Assembly: GCF_000003815.2 (NCBI RefSeq) | Contig: NC_049987.1 | Span: forward strand, 20,449,381-20,513,380 | DNA from: Branchiostoma floridae | Taxonomy: Eukaryota > Chordata > Leptocardii > Amphioxiformes > Branchiostomatidae | DNA length: 64,000 nt | Direction: 5' to 3' | In this document: positions 1 through 11,510 of the stretch, in pieces | Layout of the letters: each line of letters opens with the position of its first letter | How positions within the stretch are numbered: position 1 is the first letter of the stretch | Made by a program: the position numbers and the translations under genes | The notes under the pieces: generated by a model | What the model was told of the DNA's origin: nothing | Database searches by the model: none | The model's input: the letters and a program-made list of their open reading frames with translations, nothing else

Positions 1-637
1 CCTGTACTGTAATACTATTAAAATCATTGTATGAACCTTGCAATTCAGCCTTTCAGCCTGCAATGAATTCATTTTCAATAAACCTTGAACCTCTAGTTTT
101 GTGGTGAATTGAGTTAAATATTACACATGTCTGATAAACAACAAATTTAGATGGTCTGGCCAAACAACAGGGGTTTCAGAGATCAGTGTTAGCCTGTATG
201 CGGTCTGGCATTGACGTTACTGCACTCTGATCAGGTTATTCTTACTTCAGACACTTATGCGCTCAGACACAACAGATCTTGCAGGTTTTCAGGACAGCCA
301 AGGCAAACACTTGAATTTGAAAGGAGAAAAACTTTTCAATACATGTGTATGGTCTGTCAATTCAAAATCTTCACTCCCCAAAACAAAATTATTTCAAAAC
401 ATCTTTATCTATTTTTTTCTGACACTAAAAAACCTTCCAATGTCATAAATAGGCACAAACTGACAAAGTACTAGTGCTGCTTGACATTGCCCATTTCCGC
501 CTAACTCACCTAACTCCATTCTTCCTTCCAAGGAATACTGAACAATGCCTAACTCATCAGCACAGTCTGTAGGTCAATATATGTGCAAATAGCTGGGTAG
601 CTGCCTAACTAATTCAACTCCTTGCAAGTTTGATCAT

Positions 638-1028
638 GATCGCGTGGCGCAGTGGCAGTGTGTTTGGCTCGGGACCGAGAAGTCTGGCTTAGTTTGAATC
701 CTACTATGTCACCTATCTTGTGCCAGTGGGAAAGGCACTTTACACTGCTTTCTTCACTTTGCTCAGGTGAAAATGAGTACCTAGCTTCGGCTAGCGCCGT
801 CCCTTGTATAGGACGTTAAATGGAGGTCCGGTGTTTGGGGAGAGCCATACCTCATGCACGTTTAAGAAACCACCACACGTGCGATGGAGCAAATCCTTCT
901 GTCTGGATTTGTTGATTCACTACAAATCACCTGGATGGAGGCCTGACGAACCTCCGTCTCGTATCAGCCAAAAACAGGCTGCAGAATCCTCAACATGATG
1001 AGCCTCAAATTAAAGAAGAAGAAGAAGT
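638..1028 (+). repeat. tRNA-derived SINE
   Basis: The element opens with an RNA polymerase III A-box-like stretch (GTGGCGCAGTGG near 643) and a B-box-like stretch (AGTTTGAATCC near 693). It continues with a body containing the phrase 'gtacctagcttcggctag' and ends in a short (AAG)n tail. A second copy of the same body lies at about 39595-39895, which supports a dispersed family. A short piece of the same body (cctagcttggg) follows the tail near 1050. The copy sits left of the visible BCKDHB exons, presumably in an intron of that gene. Confidence 0.7.
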
Positions 1029-1099
1029 TCTGCCTACAGGTGAAATGAATACCTAGCTTGGGCTTGGGATGGGGTGTAATGGTAAAACAGGTTTGTATG

Positions 1100-1960
1100 T
1101 TGTTGTTGTTGGCATCCGTCTGTCTCGGAAGACAATGGTAGGCAGACAGGGTGGGTTTAAACTTTAAGGCGACCCGTCTACCTGGCCTGCATTTTTTAAG
1201 GTGAAGGAGGGGTGTGCACTTCGTTCTCCACCCTCTCGTCCACTGGCGCAATATGTCCTACAGGGGCAACTGTATCACTATGCAACGCGTGAGATGGCCC
1301 CAGCAGATGCAGGTTTGTTGTTTTGGAGTTTCTGTCTCCTAGGAGGTCTTCCGACCATGGATGCAAGGGGTTCCTCCTACCCCTGACTCATGTGTCATGG
1401 CGGTTGCATTGTGCCCGAACTTGTATGTACAAATGTATAACATACAGTACTGGAGTGTTTTGCCTCAAGGTGGTTTGCGGCAACTTTGTCAGTTATGCCA
1501 ACAAACAAGCAAAACAAACAAACAAACACTCACCATACTTGTCTGCCAGTCCTATAGTACATCTGAAGACCCCGCCAAAAGCTACATCCTCTCCAAAGAT
1601 GACTGCAGCAGAATAAATGAATCAATCAATAAATAAATACATTTATCATAGTTTTGCTCAGCCCATATAGTCTTGTTTTTTTAAACAATGTTTACAATTT
1701 TACCAAAGTAGATAAGTCATAACAAGAGGGATCATAACAAAGGGCAAAATGTTCAAACACCTTGTAGTTTCTGACTACCTCTGGCGTTCTAAAATCCTGC
1801 TCGACCTAGCCTGATTAAATCTCGCTTATAGCAGCACGCCCAACGCACAGGGAGGGGCCAGTTACAGCCCTGGACAGCAGAGTTTGTGTTACACAGACTA
1901 GGCTCGACCTTGCATATGAATATTCAGAATAGTGAGTGACTGAGTTCATAAGAAGAGACA
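1100..1960. other. non-coding stretch, probably BCKDHB intron
   Basis: I see no coding exon here on either strand. The third BCKDHB exon, whose product should resemble [10 protein letters not shown], was looked for on the minus strand and not found, so it must lie beyond position 1. The first 300 bases contain a GC-richer block that may be another old repeat, but no family was recognised. Confidence 0.4.
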
Positions 1961-1963
1961 GAC

Positions 1964-3026
1964 CTGCGGTGGGGTCGTTGGCCAGAGCGACGTCCATGGC
2001 GCTGTTGATGGACTGGAACAGATTCATCTTTGTCGTCTCACCTGTTTAAAAATCACATGTTGTTGTTTTTGTTGTATTTGAATATGCCACTTGCATAATA
2101 TATATCAGCTCCAGGTCTCTTGCACTTTGTGTCTTGTACCAAGGAGGTTACTTGCATGTAATTGTCCCTTTAATGTGTATTTTGCTCTAGTTGCTTGTAC
2201 ATGTCAAAAGGTCTGAGCTTTGCAACAGGAAATGTGTGACTTTGAGTAGTATTACTGTTATCAGTGACATCACATGCATCCGTCTGCAAGTAAGCAGTGT
2301 GCAAAATACTTTTCTGAGCCAGGTTGCACAGTGTGCAACCTGAGGCAAAAATAGGTTGCACAACTGAATTTCAAGTTGCACCACCTACAATTCACTAATT
2401 TCTGGAAAAAAAGGACAATACATACATACAGTGTTACACTGTACATACATACATAATAGACATTTTTGGCTGATATGAAAAGGAGCTGCCTCAGTCCATT
2501 TATTTCTTCCAAGTAAATTGACAACAAAACGAGTTCTGGGCTCAAAATCTAAGTTGTACCCTGTGCAACCTGAATTTAGAAGTAAGTTGCACCAAGCAAA
2601 AAGTGGTTGCAGTGTGCAAGTGGGTATTTTGCACGCTGAATAAGTAAAATAGCATCAAACCAAGTTCGAATTAGGGCTTGAAATTTTCTTCTGTGAACTG
2701 TAATGGCAAATGTTCAGACACGATGCTGCAAACTGTTATGAAAACCATATAGTCAAATCATGGCCTAACGTGGAGTGTGCTTGACATATCAAAATGATTG
2801 ATGTTTATCACGCCCCCCCCCCCCCCCCCTCCCACTAAAAACACACCATATGCGCAGCACATTTTCGTCCCTTACCGAAGTCGCTGGGGGCTGTCTCTGG
2901 TACATATGATAGCGCTGAAGCCAGCCTCTTCACCACAGCAAAACGACTGTCTATAAAAGCGGAGTTGCGGCCAGATATCGGCCGGGAAAGACGACCCGAT
3001 CGCACCAAAGCACCACACACCGCCAT
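1964..3026 (-). CDS. BCKDHB: BCKDH E1 beta subunit, 5' part (two exons)
   Basis: The first two coding exons of the beta subunit of branched-chain 2-oxoacid dehydrogenase E1, the thiamine-dependent mitochondrial matrix enzyme that decarboxylates the oxoacids of leucine, isoleucine and valine. Exon 1 runs 3026-2876 and exon 2 runs 2041-1964. Both have canonical splice sites, joined in phase 1. Exon 1 gives an Arg/Ser/Ala-rich, acid-poor leader typical of a mitochondrial presequence, ending LSYVPETAPSDFG. Exon 2 gives GETTKMNLFQSINSAMD followed by ANDPTA, closely resembling the start of the mature vertebrate protein. The ATG at 3026 was chosen because it opens the presequence in frame. The remaining exons, including the catalytic part, lie left of the window, so the gene is truncated only by the window edge. 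Confidence 0.9.
2042..2875 (-). other. BCKDHB: BCKDHB intron 1
   Basis: This intron has a GTAAGG donor and a TTTAAACAG acceptor. It holds a poly-C run (about 2813-2830) and several short repeats of the phrase gttgcac (2330-2620), but no recognisable coding exon. Confidence 0.7.
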
Positions 3027-3239
3027 CTTGGCACGGTTTGTACTGAGTACGCATGTCCCGTGACCGGAGTTTGACCCCTGTATATGGAGGCGTGGCCTTA
3101 GGCGGGAAATTCGAATCACTGCGAGACGAGTGTTTGTACGCGTTATTCCTTTCCTATAACATTATAACACAGTACTTTGATATCCTCTTTCAAAGTTTGT
3201 GGTTAGATTATCAGCTGTGTATATTGCATCGCCTGTAAG

Positions 3240-4275
3240 GCATATTTGTAATCAGTCACTTATGAGCAGCTGTTTTCCTAGCCAATGGAAGAGAGCTAAG
3301 GTGTGCCCCGGGCCTTACGTAAGAACACCAGAAAACCACTGACCGGTAACAACAGCAGGCCTATCAGCCTACTGCCTACTTTAAGTAAGGTATTGGAAAA
3401 AGTTGTACACAATCAAATCTGGCAGTATGCAGCACTGAATGATATTGTAACACCTTTCCAACATGCATATAGACCAAATCACTCCACTACTACCGCTTGA
3501 TTACAAATGACGGACGATTGGCTCTCCGCCATGGATAAAGGAGAAATGGTAGGAGTTGTTTATATCGACTTCAGTGCTGCATTCGATTTAGTTGACCATG
3601 AGCTCTTGTTGGCCAAATTACAATCCTATGTAAGTCTGTAAGGTTGTTTTCTGCGCACTTGTATTATCAGTAGCACAGTACTGTCTACCAGTTCTAGCAA
3701 ACATGTCTGAGTCAAATGCTCGAAATCTCCAGGTAGTACAGAACAGAGCATGTAGAGTGTTACTTAAATGCCCATTAGAAACACCTGTTAAGCAAATGCA
3801 TTCAAACTTGGGTTGGCCCATGGTACGAGAAAGATTCGCCATCAGCACATTGACCGGCATGTTTTTCAGAATACTTGTCAGTAAGGAGCCCCATAATATT
3901 TACAGCTCCATCGTCCCTGTCCATTCTACCCACACATATTCAACTAGATTATCCAACTCCTTCAGTTTTAAACTCCTAAGCCAAAAACAAACTAAAAAAA
4001 GCGAACTTTTCTCTACCGTGCCATCAGTCTTTGGAATGACCTACCACCATACATCAAATCCCTGCCCAACATCTCACGCTTTAAAAAGGCAATGTATCAA
4101 GTCTTCTCAAGCCAATAGTTTTTTTAATGATTGTGTATCTAGTATTATCTGTTTGTATATATACATGTATGTTTGTGTATATATTTGCGTTTGTTTATGT
4201 ATGTTTCATTGTTTCATATGAACCCTGGTAGACTAGCCCTAAATAGGGCTAAAGGGTATCGGAATAAAGGAGTAC
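3240..4275 (+). mobile_element. non-LTR retrotransposon remnant (reverse transcriptase)
   Basis: Broken pieces of a LINE-type ORF2. The 3340-3640 part encodes reverse-transcriptase core motifs: RPISLLPTLSKVLEKVV, a FQHAYRPNHST block, and YIDFSAAFDLVDHELL, whose FSAAFD segment corresponds to the palm motif carrying an aspartate. A stop follows the TTTA codons near 3500. The 3700-4130 part encodes the ORF C-terminus (LQVVQNRACRVLL, then in another frame SLWNDLPPYIKSLP and FKKAMYQVF). The end has a LINE-like 3' tail (ggctaaagggtatcggaataaag). Much of the RT between about 3640 and 3700 is missing. The element is inactive. It resembles the CR1/Jockey group, but the clade is not resolved. Confidence 0.85.
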
Positions 4276-4369
4276 CTTCGCCGACATTTTTAAGTCATCG
4301 CAAAGCTACGTTTGAGCAGCCTTCATCACGAATATGTTGATGTGTCTGTGCATGGTCCTTGGTGTCTGT

Positions 4370-4432
4370 GTGTGTCATGTGTGTGAGTGTGTGTGTGTGT
4401 TTAATGTGTGTGCGTGTGTGTGTGTGTGTGTA
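4370..4432. repeat. (TG)n microsatellite
   Basis: Interrupted runs of TG dinucleotide repeats. Confidence 0.9.
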
Positions 4433-4985
4433 TTTCTTTGGTGACATGTGTTTCCTCGTGTCCCTGTAACGTTATGTCTTGTGTATGTTTCCGTGTGTAG
4501 GTAACGTTACACTGTGGCGAAATTACTCTTCATCCATTCAGTCAACACTTGGAGCAGGAAATACAGGTTGGAGGTCAATTGTTGAATATCGATCTAACGT
4601 TACCCAAAGTCCAAAGCACCCAGCTGGTCTGATGTCTTTTATGGACTTCAATAGATTACGTGTTGCTGAATCAAACATTAACAAAACCTTTGAACCTGCA
4701 TTCAGTGGTACGCAACCAACCACCTTACCCAGCAAAGGAGTTTGTTTATATTCATTTTGATGACATTTTACCACGGTTGTACAACGTAGAGTGAACCGCT
4801 CTCCAAGCCAACCTCGCTTTCCCTACCTTTTATCTAGAACGTCATACCGTTTGACTCATTTCTAAAACTTTTCAACTCGGGTGGCGGTGGTGGATCCGGG
4901 TAGAGACGTAACCTCCCCCTTAGCTTTAAGTGTGCGATACAAAATCAATTGATCAATTTAAATATGCTCAAAGTCCTAAGTACAT

Positions 4986-5076
4986 AGGTGTTATGACGGG
5001 TCTTATGAGATTTGTATATACATGAATGTACATGAAGACCTGCTGCTGTATATACGACCTGTCATCATAACACCTG
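4986..5076. repeat. short hairpin element upstream of HLCS
   Basis: The left arm aggtgttatgacgggtc and the right arm gacctgtcatcataacacct are near-perfect inverted repeats around a spacer of about 55 bases. It ends about 50 bases before the HLCS start codon, so it lies in the promoter or 5' leader. It may be a small foldback element or a transcribed hairpin. Confidence 0.6.
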
Positions 5077-5126
5077 CTGAAACAGTCCGACAGAAACTTT
5101 CATGAGCGCGGCCTTCCAACCAGAAA

Positions 5127-8100
5127 ATGTCAACCGAAGTTCAGGCTAAGCCTCCTAATATTTTGGTATACACTGGGACCAAGGACACCCAGATTGAACA
5201 GAGTAAGTTCAACCTGGTGAAAGAGGTGCTACAGCAATGTCTTGGTCCTGACTATTATACTATCTATCAATTAAAACATGACCAAGTCCTCAGCCAGCCC
5301 TGGGCTGAGAATACCGCGCTCCTTGTGGTAGCAACACCAGACGAGACAGGAGATGCAGTCAGCCAAAAGTTTGAGCACTTTGTTCATGAAGGCGGCCGGC
5401 TACTCAGCTTCTGTCCCCATTTTAACATGGGGCTACTGGTGTTGTCTTCGGAAAATGGCGTCAAGGTATAGTGTATCACCCCCCGCAAGGTTCTGCAAAA
5501 GAAGTAGATGTGTACGTCACTGGGCTATGCTTCGCAAGTCCACTTCAGGTAGACAAGGTCTCCACCACCGTCAAAGTCATCGGAACCACCAAGAATGAAA
5601 ACCGACCCCTGATTGTTGACGCCTGCGTCGGGAGCCATGATGGAAGGGCCCTTCTGTCACAGGTAAGGTACAAAACACACGCATGCAAAATACCGATATT
5701 ATATAAGGGCTAGAATATTAAGTGTGTGAACCATTGATCATGAATGCTGAACATTTTCGTCTCTGGCCGGTCCGGATACGAGTCCATCTTCAAGCTTTAT
5801 TTTTAGGATTAGTGGAGTGGTGAGCACAATAGGCCATTTCTTGCCGAATTCCTCTTATGTCGTCTATGACCAGGCACATCTAGAGATGAACCCAAGTGAT
5901 GACGAAGTGAGAGGTACGGAGATGTTTACCCAGCTGAAGAAGTCCAACCCCCGAAGGTACGAGGTGCTGAAAGACCTTCTTACTACTCTGGGTCTGACCT
6001 GCTCAGGCGGCGAGGTGGCAGCTCTTACACCCTCTCACTTACTTGTTGTGGATGACGTGAGTTCCATTTATTAACGTTATACTTTAGGTTTTGTAATCTA
6101 AGGATGCTATGTCTTCGGTACCGTTTGTGCTCAGTCGGCTGATTGATTGGCTGATTGGTTGGTTGGTTGGTTGGTTGGATGGTTGGTTGGTTGGTTGGTT
6201 GGTTGGTTGGTTGGTTGGTTGATTGATTGTTTAATTGGTTGGTTGATTGGTTGGTTGGTTGGTTGGTTGGTTGATTGTTTAATTGGTTGGTTGGTTGGTT
6301 GGTTGATTGGTTGGTGATTTGGTTGGTCGGTTGCTTGCTCGGTTGTTTTGGGTGACTGTATACACTATGCGTACAACATAGCTCGGAAATTGTGAATGGC
6401 CCCGCGTGATATTTGGTATAAATGGTAGATGTTGGCAAAATGAGGGACAAGCTCAAATTCCGAATTCGTTTCTGGATTAATAATTTGGAACCAGCCGCAT
6501 CTCAACCCCTTTATCAAAGCCATTAAAATAGAAAGATTTGATGACAAAGTCAATTCTTTGTTCCATCGTAGACTCTACAAAACACTGTTGTACAAGCCAT
6601 CTCATCTCATCTTGATGAGAAGAGGGCTTTGAGGGGTGGGCAAGTGAGCCTCCTGTTTGTGGAACACCCAGAGGCTGCCACTGCAACACCAGAGGAACTA
6701 CCAGTATTCATAGGAGGCGCTGTAGACAGTTTTAACTGGCAGGTGTACAGAGACAACCTGAAGACAAGAATTTTGGGAAAGGTCGTCCTCTACACAGAGG
6801 TCCTACCAACGACAATGACAGTTCTGGATAGGTAGTGTATGCTTAATGTTGGAGTCAGCAAAAACCTACCGTAATTCCTTGGCTTTCCAGTACCATGCAA
6901 GTTTCTGTAATGCGATATCATACACTACTTGAATCTTGGATGATGTTTTCCCCAGTTGCAGGTTGCCCAGTTGTGTTCCAGAGGACACGGGTCTCATAGC
7001 GATAGCTCACAGGCAAACCAGCGGCAGAGGTATGTTGGTAACATGGTATATATATTTATAGCGACTCGAAACTGATCATGACAAATTTCATTCTTCTATA
7101 GATATATAGATCACATCTTGTTTGTAGGTCCATACATTCACAAAAGTACAGTATGTATCTGGTATATCTCCCTTGCAGCAAATGTGAAATGTTGGATGGT
7201 TGAAGGTTGGAACAATGTCTTGCTCTTGAACAAAATAGATGCCTTGCTTGTAGTGAAATAGACAGAAAGAACCTGTTTTATCTGAGTAGCAGCAACCTGG
7301 TAACAATTTTAATTGTTGATCTACATTCAGGTCGGGGTGGAAATGTATGGCTGAGTCCTGTTGGCTGCGCCATGTTCACCCTCCATGCAAGAATTCCTCT
7401 CCAATCCGAGCTTGGGAACAGGCTGAAGTTCATCGGCCACATCACTTCCCTGGCAGTTGTGGAAAGCGTCAGGACACTGCCCGGGTATAAGGTTAGTGGA
7501 ACATACATGTACGACATGAGCTAACAAGGTCAAAAGAGAAACAAAGTTATTAGAAACGAAGCATTATAATCTTGGTAACATTAGTAACGCGTAAAGTGTA
7601 TGAAAATAAAAGAAAAAAACATTGAAAGTCTTGACATATAGGATGAGTACCTGACTGTCCGATTTGAGGTCACAAAACACAATCTAAAGCCCTCCTATAA
7701 TAAGTTTAACTTGTAGATCCATTTAGCAATTCTAAGAAAGCACAACGAAAATGACAAGTTTGAATTTGACTGAAGTCATTACATGCCTTTTACTTCAGTT
7801 TATATATAGATAGATAACTTACGCTGCTGTTGACTTTATCTGTACTTTGTCCCATTCCAATATGTTGACCTGCAGGACATTGACTTGCGTCTGAAGTGGC
7901 CAAATGACATCTATTATGGGGAGAGTATGAAGATTGGTGGGGTCATGGTCACGTTCAACACTGAAGGCAACATCTGCAGCGCGCTTATTGGTGAGGATGT
8001 TTTTCTTCTTATCTTTATTTAAAATTCGTTTAAAATTTCTTTCATTTATGACATAAGTATGCTTGAAGTATGCAACAAGTGGGTTTGAATGGCCGAGTGG

Positions 8101-9086
8101 TCACGAGGCTACTGATTCGATTACTATCACTCCTGGCTAGCTAACTGCCCTAACTCCAGCCAGGTGTTAACTTTAAGTTGGTGCCTAGTCACGATGACTT
8201 CAGTTGGGGAGGTTCAAGCAGTGGAAGGAGAGGCATGGGCTCCACCTTCCAATACCATTCCCTGGACAGTCAACCCAGGGGCTATAGGACTATCTTTGTA
8301 ATGAAGCTGTATTCGATACCCTCGTCTATTCATCTTTGTAGGTTGTGGCTTCAATGTGAGTAACAGCAACCCGACCATCTGCATCAATGACCTGGTGAAA
8401 CAACACAACAAACTGCACAACACAGACCTCCCCGACTTCACCACAGAGGAGCTCATCGCACGGGCTGTAACCATCATTGAGGAGGTTGTGCAGGAGTTCC
8501 AAGAGAACGACAGTGATACCTTCTTACAGAGATACTACAACAGGTGGATTCACAGGTCAGAAAGTTACCACACCCATGAGTTGAATACAAAGTTTGACAT
8601 GACGACTAAAAATCCTTACAACACAAGTGGCATTTCTTAGCTGTATTTTCAGTTGTGGAAATTACGCTAAAATGTTACCACTTAGATATCCAATATACTG
8701 TTTAATGGCCATTGTAGGAGACAAAGGCATCTCTTAATTCTACTTGTTCATATTGACAATGTCGTCATTGATTGAGTTAGAAGTGTGGTGTTGTAATGTA
8801 ACACATTCCTTATTGATAGGTTTATAGGTAGAATGTGATGGTTCAATTTCTAGAGCTCTCTATGTATGACCGTTACATTCTCAGTTTCTCTCTCTTGTTT
8901 CGTTCCCCCAGTAAGCAAAGGGTCCACCTCGACAGTGAGAATGGACCACTGGCGACTATTGTGGGGCTGGACTACTCCGGGTTCCTGTCTGTGGTCAAGG
9001 AAGATGGTGAGGAAGTTAGCGTGGAGCCAGACGGGAACAGCTTTGACATGCTCAAGAACCTCATCACCAAGAAGACTCGGCAGTAG
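5127..9086 (+). CDS. HLCS: holocarboxylase synthetase (biotin-protein ligase)
   Basis: The enzyme activates biotin with ATP and attaches it to a lysine of the biotin-dependent carboxylases. Eight exons fit in phase: 5127-5667, 5807-6056, 6572-6831, 6962-7029, 7331-7491, 7876-7990, 8342-8555 and 8912-9086, giving about 593 aa. The order follows vertebrate HLCS: an N-terminal regulatory region ([30 protein letters not shown]), then the catalytic ligase with [14 protein letters not shown] (ATP/biotin loop), [17 protein letters not shown] (biotin-binding and catalytic lysine region) and [19 protein letters not shown], and a C-terminal cap ending SFDMLKNLI. Human HLCS is longer at the N-terminus, so an upstream exon may be missed. 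In exon 1 the frame breaks by two bases near 5466-5471, where an in-frame TAG appears while homology resumes in another frame ([16 protein letters not shown]). All other junctions are clean, so an assembly indel is at least as likely as gene death. Confidence 0.93.
6138..6345. repeat. (TTGG)n tandem repeat in HLCS intron 2
   Basis: About 200 bases of TTGG units with scattered TTGA and TTTAA variants, lying between HLCS exons 2 and 3. On the minus strand it opens an Asn-Gln-Pro-Thr reading frame, which is an artefact. Confidence 0.95.
8084..8330 (+). repeat. tRNA-related SINE fragment in HLCS intron 6
   Basis: It begins gggtttgaatggccgagtggtcacgaggct, which resembles the 5' half of a class II (Ser/Leu type) tRNA with its A-box TGGCCGAGTGG. 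A degraded body follows (gggctccaccttccaata and ggacagtcaacccagg), and a similar piece occurs at 44540-44600. No clear B-box or tail was found. Confidence 0.45.
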
Positions 9087-9469
9087 ATCGACTTTCCAAA
9101 TGCTTTTATGACCCCGTCCCCATGATAGAAATTGATCATGCATGTACGCATGTAGTAGTATCTAGTGAACCTTCAAGTAAACAGCTTCAATCCACATAAC
9201 CACTACTAGAATAGTCCGGACATAGCAAGTAAAACTGTCATAAAGATTGAGAATTCTAGAACATTGCTGCCGATGGCCGGATAAATTTTGGTTCAAGAAT
9301 GTAATACTTTCTACTTCCATAATTAAAGACACGAACGTCATTAGAATGTCGCAATACGCTGTAGGAAGGTTTTAGCTCTAGACATCAGATTAAGCGTCTA
9401 AACCGATGTTGGCTATATTTTGTGTTATGGCAATGACGCTACTGCGCAAAACGTAACAGTGCGCCGCGC
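9087..9469. other. HLCS-BTB intergenic spacer
   Basis: Short AT-rich spacer holding the HLCS 3' flank and the putative BTB-gene promoter. No coding sequence or named repeat was recognised. Confidence 0.5.
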
Positions 9470-9482
9470 ATCACCTAGCAAC
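9470..9482 (+). promoter_or_regulatory. candidate RFX X-box before the BTB gene
   Basis: ATCACCTAGCAAC fits the X-box consensus (RYYNYY, spacer, RRNRAC) bound by RFX factors, which in animals often control ciliary genes. It lies about 120 bases before the chosen BTB start codon. Thirteen degenerate bases can occur by chance, so this is only suggestive. Confidence 0.35.
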
Positions 9483-9602
9483 CATGTTGGAAGGTTTTGG
9501 CAAACACTACAAACATACACAGCTGTTAATTCAAGGTCAAACAAAGAGCAAGGGCAATCCAAGTACTCCTTTGTGACCAAAGTTAAACGACAGATCACAG
9601 AC

Positions 9603-10347
9603 ATGTGTCTTTTGAAGAAGGATGATTTTGATACAATCTTAACGGTGGACATTGTTGACTGCGAGGGAAAGACTGTCCGCTGCAGAAAGAGCTTGCTGTA
9701 TAGCCAGAGCGAGTTCTTCCGTGAGAAGTTTGTTGGGCAGGCAATACAAGTAATTGAGAATTAATTTATCGATTTGACATTCAGCTAGACTTCATTTACG
9801 ATACGTTGCAGCTCATAAGGCATGTTAAGACAACGCTAAACGTTAAAGATAAAAAATTAAAATTTATTTACTAAAGCTGATACCATGCATGGCTGAAGTT
9901 ACTATCAGTGTTTGTTGCCGAAGTCTTCAAGAGTATCGGATGCCTTTAATTGTAAGAAAATGTTTTAAGTCTTCCATCTCACAATACAGTTCATTTCCAT
10001 CTTTGGATGAAGGCAGATTTAAGATATGAAAGAATCTCTTATTTCAGACTGAGGAGAAGACCGTCGTCACCTTGGATGAAGGAATCCGCGCTGAAGACTT
10101 AAGAAGCCTTCTGAAGATGTTAAAGAAGGGGCGCGTCTCCTCAGACATCCCTCAGTTATTCCGTGTGGTGTGTGTAGCTAAGAAGCTCCGTTTCCAGTCC
10201 GTCCTGGCCCTGTGTCGGCAGCGAGTTCTACACGAGCTCGGGGAGAACAACTGTGCGAGTATCGCACGGACGGCACACCTTCTGAACTTACCTGAGTTGG
10301 AGACCGCCGCCTTGGAGTTCGCTTCAAACGGCGCGGATTGGACATAA
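9603..10347 (+). CDS. small BTB/POZ-domain protein
   Basis: Two exons (9603-9749 and 10048-10347) joined in phase 0 encode about 149 aa. Residues 8-45 (DDFDTILTVDIV, CRKSLLYSQSEFFREKFVG) match the first half of a BTB domain: the beta strands and the helix in which a protein binds before its surface is exposed. Exon 2 supplies the second half (EDLRSLLKMLKKGRV, LFRVVCVAKKLRFQSVLALC) and a short helical tail (LLNLPELETAALEFA) like the start of a BACK region. There are no Kelch repeats or zinc fingers, so the protein is essentially a bare BTB, probably a dimerisation or adaptor module. The reading frame is open upstream of the ATG, so the true start could lie in an earlier exon. The downstream side runs into an assembly gap. 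Confidence 0.75.
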
Positions 10348-10480
10348 ACGTTTGGTGAAGAGGGCGCGTACTTTAACTTTAACTTAGGAACTCTGACTTA
10401 GGAAAGAGCAAGAGCTCTGAACGTGCGTTATGACTAATACGAAACTGAATGATAAGATCTGATTATTTATCACATTAATT

Positions 10481-10716
10481 NNNNNNNNNNNNNNNNNNNN
10501 NNNNNNNNNNNNNNNNNNNNNNNNNNNNNNNNNNNNNNNNNNNNNNNNNNNNNNNNNNNNNNNNNNNNNNNNNNNNNNNNNNNNNNNNNNNNNNNNNNNN
10601 NNNNNNNNNNNNNNNNNNNNNNNNNNNNNNNNNNNNNNNNNNNNNNNNNNNNNNNNNNNNNNNNNNNNNNNNNNNNNNNNNNNNNNNNNNNNNNNNNNNN
10701 NNNNNNNNNNNNNNNN
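10481..10716. other. assembly gap
   Basis: A run of 236 N; the content is unknown. Confidence 1.
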
Positions 10717-10879
10717 TACAAGCAATTTAATATAAATTTGATAATACATCTTTCACTTTATCACGAAGTGTAATAGACGACCGATCGTTGTGTCCTTTTT
10801 CTCTAAGACATTGTTTTCGTTGCAACAACACACAGACGAGTTCACGTGTTTTTGTCCTTGTTCTACGTCACAGGGACAA

Positions 10880-10980
10880 GTCAATGTTCGATCGAACGCG
10901 AATTCGAACAGAAGGTAGGCTAGAGTTACGTTCGAATGTGGTCATCGAGCGTTGTTCGAACGCGTTCGAATGTTGACGTA
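10880..10980. repeat. cluster of TTCGAA-type palindromes
   Basis: Within 100 bases there are repeated short palindromic motifs (gttcgatcgaac, gaattcgaac, cgttcgaatg, gttcgaacgcgttcgaa). A related gttcgaacgttcgaac stretch occurs near 37137. The nature is unknown. It could be a degenerate foldback element. Confidence 0.5.
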
Positions 10981-11379
10981 AGTGACGGCACAAATGTCGA
11001 CCCGCATTGATACTAGCATTTGTTGACAACGAACGTCCTAGGTCAGCTGAGGCGTAGATGAATGTAAATCTAAATGTAGTTTCTTCCAATGTTCCCTTTG
11101 TTGCCGGCAAATCAGGGATCTGTTTCCGGTGTAAGTTTGCCTCTCCGAGAAGCTGTTGAATGTTCTACAAATATGTGATAGGATCCTTGTTTGCGTCTTC
11201 ACACAGTTTGATTCCGGTTCACCGATACTTGTAACGTTACATGTAACGCTACCAGGAATTTCAGATACTGCAATATCGCACGTGCCTTATCAAAGGTTGT
11301 CAATGAAGAGGAACCATCGTAAGGTCAATGTTAATGACAAGTCCAAGTTTTCTGACTTGGCAACCCCAGCTAGCTCTGG

Positions 11380-11510
11380 TTCAGTAGTCGTCGTTCCAGA
11401 TCTGGTAGCGCTCCTCCCTCAGTAGTCGTTGTAGTCGTACCAGATCTGGTATAGTAGCACTCCTCAATCAATAGTCGCTGTAGTCGTACCAGATCTGGTA
11501 GCACTCCTCC
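11380..11510 (-). repeat. tandem copies of a terminal exon end
   Basis: The last coding bases of the minus-strand gene (ending ...QIWYDYSDY and a stop at 11468) recur twice more just downstream, at about 11420-11467 and 11382-11419. Each copy contains taccagatctggta-like sequence followed by the YDYSDY-type codons. Only the first copy is in frame with the gene; the others follow its stop codon. Confidence 0.85.

Noticed and set aside
638-705. Functional tRNA genes at the tRNA-like heads (638, 8084, 39595, 62950)
   Set aside because: Each continues into a SINE body, and the cloverleaf stems are degenerate or interrupted.
3703-4221. A 172-aa open frame that could be taken for a gene
   Set aside because: It matches the C-terminal part of a LINE ORF2 and changes frame inside (WNDLPPYIK is in another frame), so it is a dead retroelement piece.
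6025-6456. Minus-strand 143-aa open frame rich in Asn-Gln-Pro-Thr
   Set aside because: It is the translation of the (TTGG)n repeat inside an HLCS intron.
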